Assembly: GCA_011037195.1 (NCBI GenBank)
Contig: JAAEAF010002768.1
Location: forward strand, 54,446 to 118,445
Origin: Triatoma infestans
Lineage: Eukaryota > Arthropoda > Insecta > Hemiptera > Reduviidae
Length of the DNA stretch: 64,000 nucleotides
Direction: 5' to 3'
Part shown: positions 55,301 to 64,000 of the stretch, piece after piece
Layout of the letters: each line of letters starts with the position of its first letter
How positions within the stretch are numbered: the first letter of the stretch is position 1
The notes under the pieces: model-generated
The model's input: only the letters and a program-made list of their open reading frames with translations
Told to the model about the DNA's origin: nothing
Databases searched by the model: none
Position numbers and translations under genes: made by a program

Positions 55301-55945
55301 AAGTCTGGATGATGGTGAGAGAAAATCTACCAAGCACAAGTGACAAAAGTAATGATTATTAAACTACGAACTAGAAGATCGATATCGAAAGAAAACGATT
55401 TATATACACGAGTATACACAGTTTAAATGCTCACCTAAAACTTTAAATTTTAAATGCCAGGAATCCCCAACGCTTTATAAAACTTGTTGGGAGTCTACGT
55501 AAACAAATTTTTGTATTTATTTAATAATGATTATGAATGTAATTAGGGCACATCAGTCTCTTAGGAAAAAGTTACCATAAAGGATTTAGTAGCTACGTTT
55601 GGGTACTGTTCGTGGCATGGGGCATTGTAAATGGTTCAACGTTTAAACAGAAGTTTCTATCAAACATGTCAAACTGTCAGGACACTTTCCATGGGGCCTG
55701 GTTAGAGACGACAGTATATCTGATAAGATTGTGCCGAACTAAATGTAAACTACTGGCTAGGATCATTTACATCCTTTTAAAAGTTAAAAAATTGTACAGG
55801 ATTTATTTTTGAACTTTTATGAAAGACAATCTTTATTAAATGATCAAATTTGCCATAAAATAGTCCAAATTTGCCATAAAATGGTTCTGTTTCTTCTCAA
55901 TCGTTCCTCTTCTAAGTACGTTTTATAGCCTCAATATACGTGGGC
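55301..55945. other. Interval without recognised gene
   Basis: Mixed AT-rich sequence, with a small direct repeat of AAATTTGCCATAAAAT at 55847-55880. No family resemblance. Confidence 0.4.
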
Positions 55946-55948
55946 AAT

Positions 55949-57890
55949 GTGAAAAATTCTCAGCCGAGTAGTGAAAATATGTTTTTTTAAATGCATTTAT
56001 TTCTCAATGTAGTCTCCTTTAGTTTCAATACACTTTGTCCAAAGTTTCCAGTAACTGGTTCCGTCCCTGAAGTGCGATTCTGGAAGGTCTTCAAAAAAAC
56101 CCAATGTACCGCTGCTATCACCTCTTCATTTGACCCAAAAAAACATTTTCCAGCCACAAATTTCTTAAGGTTTAGGAATCTGGCGAATAGGATATTCCAA
56201 CAATTCATACTTCAAATCCCTCAATTTTTCCCATTGCCAATTCGCCTTTATGGGCGGATGCATTGTCCTGGTAAAAGAGGATTTCTTCGTTTTTTCTGCA
56301 ATCCAGGCCTTTTCTCTCAATTTTTTTCATCTAGCTGGTTCAAGAAGATGTGCATAGTATTCCCCATTAATTGTTTGACCCTCTGACAGATAGTAAATTA
56401 AAAGAATCCCTTTGGAATCCCGAAAAACACTAGCCATAATCTTTCCACCCAATGCAATCTTTGCTTTCTTCGGTGCAGAGCCACCGGCTTCTACCATTCT
56501 TGGACTGTTTTGACTCAGATGTAAAGTGGTGAACCCATGTTTCATCCATCGTTACAAATCGGAGCAGAATATCGGTTGGATTCTTCTTAAAACTGCACAA
56601 ATATTGCTGAGAAACTCGATTCCTCATTTGTATGTGATCAGCATAATCAACAAATACAGCACCCATCTTGTACAAAGCTTTCTCATACTGAGTTCTTCAT
56701 GTAAAATGTGCCGAACCCTTTCTCCTGAGATGCCTACAGCGTTAGCTATCTCATACCCCTTTAATCGTCGTTTGTCTAGAATCATACTGTGTATGTTCTC
56801 GATATATTCTTAGGTAGTTGCAGTTTTTGGCCATCCCTCATGTGGATCATCTTCAATCGATGCACGACTACGTTTAAACTCAGCTGCCAATTTTTACTTT
56901 CTCTTACTCCTAGTAAGAAGAAGTATTGTAATCGTATCAAATTTTCGATATTGAGTTTTCACCGGAAATATCCGTTTTGAGGTCCCCTGAGTCCAAAAAA
57001 GTGGTTTTTAGCAAATGGGGTGTGTGGGTGTGTGTGTGGGGGGGGGGTGTCTCTGTGTGTATGTATGTGAACAGCATAGCTCAATAACGAAAAATTGTAG
57101 CAAGTTCGAACTTGATATTCTGTTTAGTTCTCAACATGGGATCCGACAGTGGGTCATCTGTCAAAATTCCTCAACCGGAAGTACCACTTTACTAGTTGTT
57201 TTTTTACGGTTTTGCGATTTTCTCAAAAATGGCCCCAACGATTTTCTTCAAACTTGGTATATCAACTACACATAACAACTACAACTTTTATTTGAAACAT
57301 TTCTCCGGCAAATTTCATTTAAGGGCAGTTTTAGGGGAGGGATGGGGTTACAGCTTCCTCTAAAGTTGTTATCACAGTTGATTATACAATTCTATCATCC
57401 TAACAGAATTAATTAGAAATAAATAGATTGCTAAAATTCCGTGTCTCATGAAAATTAGTATATCGGAAGTGAGCTTTTACTGAACAGTTTTTCAGTTTTC
57501 GACGAATTTCGTTAAATTTTTGTACACAAACTATAAAATTTGTCAATTATAATTTTGAGAGCTAGAGTAAGAGTAAGTTGTGTGAGTGTTTCACGACGGA
57601 TTTTTTTTTTTTTTTTTTTTTTTACTGTTGATAACGAAGGTGCAGGTTCTCTTTATACAGTTTCACCAACTTTGGCGATAAACCATCCAAAACGGTATTC
57701 AAGTTTATTCATTTTGTTAAAAAAACACACAACATGCTTACTTTAAAACAGCCATATAAAACAAATTATTTGTGTGATCAAATTCACATTTGATATTTAC
57801 TTTTGCAACAAGTGTGCCAACATAACAAAACAATAATTTCATTTGTAGCAGTGCCATCTATGGGCTAGGCTGAGAACTTTTCTTTCACTG
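55949..57890 (-). pseudogene. mariner element split by a family R insertion
   Basis: Inverted ends: AAAATTCTCAGCC at the left pairs with GGCTGAGAACTTTTC at the right. The minus strand encodes VTMDETWVHHFTSESKQS (first aspartate), GGSAPKKAKIALGGKIMASV and FRDSKGILLIYYLSEGQTIN, the C-terminal half FVAGKCFFGSNEEVIAAV, but the DNAPCH block is lost. Several stops and frameshifts. R lies at 56896-57600 within the 5' part of the gene. Relative of 37409-38346. Confidence 0.86.
56896..57600 (+). mobile_element. Family R element, short form, inside mariner
   Basis: The left flank is CCAATTTTT and the right flank a run of T followed by ACTGTTGATAACGAAGG, so it sits in an oligo-T of the mariner. One module; GT/G-rich microsatellite at 57020-57066. 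Confidence 0.8.
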
Positions 57891-58584
57891 TTCCCTAGAG
57901 TATTTAACCTCTTTTCATTCTAATTTAACTTTTTAAACTTAATAAAAAACCTTACATTGAATTTAGAATAGTATAGTGAAAGATTATATTATTTCGTAAA
58001 ACAAATTAATTCTATTGATAAAAGATTAATTTCACTAATGAAATCTTTAATTACAAAAAAAAAATTATATACGTTGAGAGATTCATTTTTAATTTCATTT
58101 CCACCAATAAATCCTGCCAAAAGTGCCCAGGCTTTCGAAATTGAGTTTTAAATTAGTAATTAAGTTTTGAGTTCCTTTGAGTATGAAAATAGTTATTTAT
58201 TTGATAACTTTGACATAACTTGCTATTTGTGCTAAGTAAAGTTTTAAGTTTTAAACTTAAAGCAAACTTATACAGAACAAATTTCTTTACAAAGAATATG
58301 AATTAAGAAAATTTTCTATATAATAAATATTTTTTTTTATTAAATCTAATGGATATATCATACAAAATAAATAATAATAATAATAATAATAAAAATTCTT
58401 TTTAACGATATACAAATTCAAATATTACGAAATATTTTGATAAAAAATTTGTGAGATAACCACTTGATACAATAATTTATTGGCTCGTTACACTAGAATG
58501 ACTTTCATAATATGTACCCATCTATGAAAAAAGCGATTTTCAAGCTTACATAAATATATCCACGTCAAAAAAAAAATTAAAAAA
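57891..58584. other. AT-rich interval, no gene seen
   Basis: (AAT)n at 58368-58392. Nothing else. Confidence 0.4.
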
Positions 58585-59035
58585 AAAAAATCTGGTCTGA
58601 AACAACTCACAGAACTTTCTCTAACCTCTATTTAGAAAATGACAATTTTTTTTTTTTTTTTTTAGTCTTTTAAATTCAAATTCATTTGTCTTAACATAAT
58701 ATAGAGGAAGTGGATTTAAGACAGACAGGGGTACCACCCTACCAAACCAGCCTACAAAATGATTAGCACGTAAGAGCGGCACTAATAACATTTGCAATTT
58801 AACACTAATAATTCAGCAATATTATGTGAAATCAATTTTTTGTATTTTTAGTTTTTAATGTTTCAAATAAAAGTGATAGGTTTATTACGGCGCAGTTAGC
58901 ATTCCAAGTTTTGCAGGAAATCATTATAGTCATTTTCGAGATAATTACAAAACAAAAAATTATTTCGAGACAATTACAAAAAAAACCTATTCTGTAAAAC
59001 GGTACAGCCAGAATTCCAGTTTTCATATATTGTAA
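58585..59035 (-). repeat. Family R relic with a T-run-led insert
   Basis: The terminus AAAAAATCTGGTCTGAAACA is followed after about 60 bp by a T-run (58647-58663) and some 170 bp of unrelated sequence, perhaps a LINE or SINE tail in reverse. R then resumes (AAATCATTATAGTCATTTTC). Confidence 0.45.
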
Positions 59036-59235
59036 TGTGATTAACTATGGGGGAGGGGGGGATGCAAAATGGGAAAAAATTAAATAATTATAATAATTAA
59101 TAATTGAATATTCTTCAAAATAGGATCTCGTGAGGTCTGTGTTTATCTGAATTGATTAAGGGATAAAAAAAGAATAAACTTAAAAAGAAATACATATAAT
59201 TTTCGAAGATGTAGCTATACTATATATTAATTTTT

Positions 59236-60199
59236 ACTTTCTCTTACTCCTAGTAAGAGGAAGTATTGTAATCGTGTCAAATTTTCGATATCGAGTTTTC
59301 ACCGGAAATATCCGTTTTGAGTCCCCGAGTCCAAAAAAGTGGTTTTTAAAATGGTCTGTAGTGTGTGTGTATGTGTGTGAACAGCATAGCTCAAAAACGA
59401 AAAATCGTAGAAAGTTCAAACTTGATATTACGTTTAGGTATCACCATGGGATCTGACGGTGCGTTATGTGTCAATATTCCTCAACCGGAAGTACCACTTT
59501 ACTAGTTGTTTTTTTTACGTTTTTGCAATTTTCTCAAAAATGGCTCCGAAGATTTTCTTTAAACTTGCTATATCAACTACACATACAAAGAGCTACAACT
59601 TTTATTTGAAACATTTCTCCAGGAAAATTCATTTAACGGCACTTCTGGGGGAGGGGTGGGGTTAGGTTTTCATCTTAACTGCTGTTTCAGTATATAGACA
59701 ATTCTTCATCTAAATAATGTTAATTAGAATTAAATAGTTGTTGAAAATTCCGAGTTTGAAAAAAAATAGATAACCGAAGTGCGTTTTTACGGAAATATAA
59801 TTTTTTGTTTTTTTGTCTGTATTTTCTCGAAAATGGCTCCAACGATTTTCTTTAAACCAGAGTTGTTAACTATACATATAAGAGCTACAACTTTTATTTG
59901 AAACTTTTCCCCTGATAAATTCATTTAAGGGGACTTTTGGTGGAGGGGGGGTTATGTTTTTCTTTAAAATGCAATCACAGTTGATTATACAATTCTGTCA
60001 TCCAAATTGAAATAACTACAAATTAATATATGACCCAAATTCCGAGTTTCAAGGAAATTAGTAAACCGGACAGTTTTACTGGACAGTGTTTTCACTTTTC
60101 GACGAATTTCATTAAATTTGGTACACTAACTATAAAATTTGTCAATTATAATTTTGAGTACTGGAGTAAGAGAAAGTTGTGTGAGTGTTTCACACCAGA
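59236..60199 (+). mobile_element. Family R element, young copy
   Basis: It starts ACTTTCTCTTACTCC after TTTTT and ends GTGTGAGTGTTTCACAC CAGA before a T-run. It shares private variants with 35608-36592 (GACGGTGCGTTATGTGTCAA, GGCTCCGAAGATTTTC, TAACTGCTGTTTCAGTATA) and differs from it by a few small changes, so the two are close sisters. No ORF. Confidence 0.85.
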
Positions 60200-60205
60200 T
60201 TTTTT

Positions 60206-60430
60206 TTTTTAATTTAAGACGCTTCAACATCTATGGTCATTGAACGCCCGGATCCTTCTCAGTGCACTGCCGGTTTCCCGGGCAATGTTCTCTCGTTACA
60301 GACAACAGTGTCCATCACCGGACAGTGCGCTGTAGAGGCATCTAGGAAAAAAAAAAATCTAAGGGTAGCACAGCTGGTATCGAACCCGGGTCCTCCGTGT
60401 GGGAATCCAGTACGCTATTCCCTTCCCTAT
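60206..60430 (-). mobile_element. tRNA-derived SINE, family 2
   Basis: It is inserted directly at the T-run end of the R copy. On the minus strand: ACCCGGGTTCGATACC (B box) and a body as in 11028-11270. The A-box region is shortened. Confidence 0.78.
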
Positions 60431-60461
60431 CAAATCTTTTTTTTTGTTTTTTTTTTAAAAA

Positions 60462-60575
60462 AATTCAAGGCGCGTCAACATCTATGGTCATTGGCGTCCG
60501 GTGCCTTCTCAGTGCACTGCCGGCCTCCGGACAATGTTCTATCGTTACAGACAACACTGTCCATCACCGGATTGT
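60462..60575 (-). mobile_element. tRNA-derived SINE, family 2, truncated
   Basis: Only the tail and distal body are present (GCGCGTCAACATCTATGGTC, GACAACACTGTCCATCACCG). The tRNA-like head is missing. Confidence 0.75.
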
Positions 60576-60740
60576 GAACTTTTCTCTAAATAATAGTAAT
60601 AATGACATCTTAAGCAGAAACTACAATACTTTATACAATCTTACAATATTTAAGAGTGTTTAACTTGAAGATTGGCCTTCTAGCAATTCGGCACTCCTTC
60701 ATCAACCACAAAAAATTTGATCTTTACCTATTTCAGAGCC

Positions 60741-60741
<1 letters not shown>

Positions 60742-60803
<62 letters not shown>

Positions 60804-60808
60804 TAATA

Positions 60809-60840
<32 letters not shown>
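60742..60840. repeat. (TAA)n microsatellite
   Basis: About 30 TAA units with two short interruptions. It borders the LINE remnant on its 3' side and could be its tail (minus strand TTA repeats). Confidence 0.8.
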
Positions 60841-60843
<3 letters not shown>

Positions 60844-60844
60844 T

Positions 60845-62060
60845 ATTTTGAAAAAGTACAAATAACAAAAGAAAAGAAATATAAATAAGAAAATAGAACA
60901 TGTGAAAACTGAAAAATAAACAAAGTATTAAATAGCATGGCAATAGCCGTCTGCCAGAGTTTTACTATATGATTTACAAAAGAAAATGAAAGAAAAAAGT
61001 ACTGATAGTATTACTTGAAAAATATAATAAATAAAAGTATATTACTTGAATTAATGAACGAAAAGAACAAGAATAATTACACAAAAAAATAAATGCTAAT
61101 AAACTAAATCAAAATCCAAAACCGAACAGTAAGAGTATTTTAAATGAACTGCTATAAGAAAATATAAAAATTTAAAAAAATAAAAAATTACTAAGGTAGA
61201 TTTGAAATCCATTCATACCTTATTCTCTAGGCATGGCGGGTGTATGAAATCAAGATGCAGCATGAAACCTTGCCAGTTAAATAATCTATAATTTTCGCAT
61301 CTGTTAAGAAAGCCCTTACCACAATACAGACATCTAAGTTCTGAAAGAAGTGGACACTCACCCAAAATGTGGTACAAGTCTTCTCGGGCATTAGAATTAC
61401 AAAGAGAGCACTTCTCAACATCTGGGTCTCTTTGTAACCATGGTCTATAATTTAGGAAAAGTAACTCTCCCCTGAAAGTTTGAAAAACCAACGAAGATCA
61501 CGAAATTCTAAGTCATTAAAAAAAGACATAGTAGTCAAATCTCTATGGTCAGAAATCAACACTCTGTAAAGAAGAAAACGATCAGAAATTGTTGCACGAT
61601 TCACAGCCTCCCCAAGACGAGTGGCCTCAATTTCAGATAAAAGAGCAGACAGAGCGACACTCCAATTAGGAAGACTTTCTAGGGAGCCGGAGAAATTTGA
61701 ACTGTGAAGACGAGATAGGGTGAGCCAGTGTTTAAACAGAATATGTTTTTCTTTATTATCTGAAGAGCGGTGATCTTAGGAAGGCGAAAATCATCCATCG
61801 ACAGGACCTTAAGACAGTATTTAATATGCAGCCTCAGAGTGAAGGAATGAATAGAGCCCAAAGCAGTCTCAATGATCAACATATAATTGGGGGTACAAGA
61901 AGGCAAAGCAAACAACTTTTTTTAAGAAAAAAGCGTTGGAATTTCTCCAAACAGTCAAAAGCTTGAAAGCCCCAGATCTGACATCCGAAACACACGACAG
62001 CCTGCGGAAACACTGTTAAAAACTTGGAGTAAAACTAGACCAAATCGTGTTTACGCCTAA
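60845..62060 (-). pseudogene. LINE 3' coding remnant with simple-repeat tail
   Basis: From the right: a C-terminal RT/linker region with LPSCTPNYMLIIETALGS and FTLRLHIKYCLKVLSMDDFR (61679-61915), SALLSEIEATRLGEAVNRAT (about 61600), then an ORF at 61213-61491 with CSLCNSNAREDLYHILGECP, a cysteine-histidine motif. Stops and frameshifts separate them. Clade uncertain. Confidence 0.72.
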
Positions 62061-62184
62061 CTTAGCTGTGGAGCCTATATAGATATATATAATCCCTCCC
62101 TCCACTGAAGAATGGAAGAAAGGGAAATTTCTTTTATTGTAATTAAAGATATTCTACCTTTTTTAATTCTTCCTTATTGTTTCA

Positions 62185-62390
62185 CAACTAACAAGTGTGA
62201 GTAACAAGTAACTGAAACATTATGTTGAAGTGAACTCTCTACACGAACTTGGTGAATTTTGCTCTGACGAATAGATGAAAATCCGAAACTGGTCAGGAAG
62301 AAAATAAATATGCATGTTACGACGGATAAAATACCAAATGTTGATAAAATACCAGCATTGCGGATCCATCCACATATTCAACAAATATAT
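62185..62390 (+). mobile_element. PLE-type unit, single arm
   Basis: ACAAGTGTGAGTAACAAGTA, AACTCTCTACACGAACTTGG, then a ribozyme motif and ATGCATGTTACGACGG. The inverse arm is missing. Confidence 0.68.
62264..62294 (+). ncRNA. Hammerhead ribozyme-like motif
   Basis: CTGACGA and GAAA are kept; stem II AGAT/ATCC pairs only in part; stem III is ACTGGT instead of ACCGGT. Weakened. Confidence 0.48.
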
Positions 62391-62514
62391 TTTAACTAAT
62401 ATATTATATATCACTTAATCCTAAAATTATGATTTATAATTTCTTTTATCAATTTCTCCCAAAGATCTATAGATTACAATATATTAATATAATATATAGT
62501 TAATAAAAACCATA

Positions 62515-62868
62515 CAATGTACTGAAATGTCACTTTAGAATAAAATAGGTATAACGCTACTTGTTTCTCCACAATCCCTCAAAAAAAGAAAAATTCAATT
62601 ATCCCAGGAAAATGTTGGAAGTAAAAGTATTAGGTATTTATGGATGGAGACAGTGTATTTAGGTCATAGAAAATCGTTAGAGACCCGTTTTTGAGTAAAT
62701 CGCGAAAAAACTGAAAAAATAATCAGTAAAACAGACACACACACACACATACAGACAAACTATTTCTAAAAACCATTTTTCGTACTCAAAAAACGTCATT
62801 TCCGGTGGGAAATTTGACTTAAATCGCAATACTGCTTTTTACTAGGAGTTTACTAGGAGAAAGTAAAA
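62515..62868 (-). repeat. Family R relic
   Basis: Contains GAAAATCGTTAGAGACCCGT, a (CA) stretch at 62733-62750, TTTCCGGTGGGAAA and the 5' end TTTACTAGGAG then AAAGTAAAAAAA. Confidence 0.55.
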
Positions 62869-62869
62869 A

Positions 62870-63276
62870 AAAACTATCAACAAGCTTTCCTTTTTAGGAC
62901 CAAGAAATTTAGTTTAATGTTTTGTACTAAAAATAATGACATTTTAACAATTTTAATTCTACACAACATTAAGAGCAATAAAGGTCCCTCTAGCTAAGTA
63001 ACTATAAAATGTGAGTTAATAGTTTATTATATGGGCTTGTTATAGTCACGGCATTCATCTATCAAGTAATAAAACACTATAAGTATAGTGTGTTCCACAA
63101 AATGGTCTCTCCAGCCATTTATAATAGCCATTTTAACGTAAAAATGAAATTTATATCACTTTATCCTTTAATAGGGACACGTATTTCGATAATCTAGATT
63201 AGAGTATGGCCAGTAATTTGAAGGTATTATCAAACTTAAAGGAAACACCAAAAAAATCATTCAAATAAAACTGATA
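62870..63276. other. AT-rich interval, no gene seen
   Basis: Nothing supported. Confidence 0.4.
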
Positions 63277-64000
63277 TACGAGGCATGTCCAGAAAGTAAG
63301 TGTACTGAGGCTCTCACGGCCGGAGGGATTTTGTTTTCGACATATTGGCTACACTGTCGTGTAGCCTGATTCCTCCCCTTCGCAACAAGACCGGTTCGAG
63401 GTCAGTACGTTGTGAACTGTCGACGCGACAATACGTTTCGTGAAAAATGTCAAGCCAATCTCCCGCCAAGTGTGAAATATTCAAGGTCGGGCAAGAGTTT
63501 TTGAGACGCTACAAACTCCATGGAGATGAATTTCACCGCTCCATCATTACTGGAGATGAAACTTGGGTTGCACACTACACACCTGAAACCAAAAGGCAGT
63601 CTCAACCAAAGGCGTCACACCTCTTCACCCTCCGCCAAAAAGTTCAAAACCACAATTTCAGCCAAGAGAAAATCATGGCATCCGTATTTTGGGACTGTCA
63701 AGGCATAATTTTAATTGAATATATGCCTCAAGGGGAGACCATCAACTCTGCAAGATACTGTGAACCCTAAAAAAATTGCGGAGGGCGATTCAGAACAAAA
63801 GGAGAGGCATGCTGACAAAGGGAGTCTGCCTGCTGCACGACAATGCCAGACCACACACTGCTTGCCTCGTTTAAATGGGATGTCCTGAACCATCCCGCGC
63901 ATTCCCCTGACCTAGCACCTTCAGATTACTATCTCTTTACCTCCCTGAAGCTGCACATGGGTGGAAAAAGGTTTTCAACCGACGAGAAGGTGAAGGGGGA
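63277..64000 (+). pseudogene. mariner element, 5' part, internally deleted transposase
   Basis: The inverted repeat TACGAGGCATGTCCAGAAAG starts right after TA (63275-63276). The reading frame opens MSSQSPAKCEIFKVGQEFLR at 63447, but most of the DNA-binding domain is missing: codon 15 or so already joins sequence that precedes the first catalytic block ITGDETWVAHYTPETKRQS. Then come MASVFWDCQGIILIEYMPQG and a stop (63770). In other frames the second aspartate block LLHDNARPHTA (63834-63866) and the third, SPDLAPSDYYLF (63904-63940), follow. The window ends before the stop codon and 3' repeat. The same family provides bases 1-120. Confidence 0.88.

Noticed and set aside
55991..56813. Plus-strand ORFs of 131 and 95 codons
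   Set aside because: Antisense to the mariner at 55949-57890, whose catalytic block is on the minus strand.
60740..60943. ORF rich in isoleucine and leucine
   Set aside because: Translation of the (TAA)n repeat.
1..64000. Bacterial operon, prophage or CRISPR array
   Set aside because: The sequence is eukaryotic repeat DNA; no operons, spaced direct repeats with unique spacers, or bacterial genes were seen.

Overview
Window type. This is AT-rich nuclear DNA of an arthropod, most likely an insect. The species cannot be fixed from the sequence. The basis is the mix of repeats: several mariner families, Jockey-, I- and RTE-type LINEs, a Penelope-like element (PLE) with a GIY-YIG endonuclease, Helitron relics, tRNA-derived SINEs and a DUF4817-type transposon. 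I found no convincing host gene, no complete tRNA or rRNA gene and no CRISPR. Every protein-coding trace I recognise is a broken transposon gene.

Layout. 0-5 kb: mariner 3' end, tandem LTR-like repeats, and a minus-strand Helitron relic split by a 5'-truncated LINE. 4-9 kb: copies of a dominant repeat that I call family R, ribozyme-bearing PLE units, and a solo LTR. 10-16 kb: two SINEs, an R copy, a dead mariner and a PLE foldback unit. 16-27 kb: a decayed LINE, an R copy split by a second Helitron that itself carries a SINE, and a large inverted duplication (arms 20.8-22.3 and 25.1-26.3 kb). 27-35 kb: R, PLE units, and an I-like LINE inside an R copy. 35.5-38.3 kb: a long palindromic foldback element with an R copy in one arm, next to a mariner. 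41.9-44.6 kb: a rearranged head-to-head PLE with reverse-transcriptase and GIY-YIG remains. 44.9-53 kb: R copies, foldbacks, a SINE split by a solo LTR, RTE and Jockey scraps. 54-64 kb: an RTE remnant, a mariner split by R, a fresh R copy, SINEs, a LINE 3' end and a final truncated mariner of the same family that opens the window.

Main observations. (1) About fourteen short segments fit a minimal hammerhead ribozyme: CUGANGA, stem II, GAAA, then a self-complementary stem III ending in a UH cleavage site. Stems I and II covary between repeat families. They sit in PLE-type units, often once on each strand of a foldback unit. One lies just downstream of a GIY-YIG coding remnant. (2) Family R (about 0.7-1.0 kb, more than ten copies and many relics) has asymmetric inverted termini, a hairpin at each end, a variable number of internal modules with ETS-like CCGGAAGT sites, a microsatellite, and insertion into oligo-T. 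This resembles non-autonomous Helentron/Helitron2 (DINE-1-like) elements. Two near-identical copies and one internal empty site indicate recent mobility. (3) Several nested insertions can be ordered from target duplications and empty sites inside the window.
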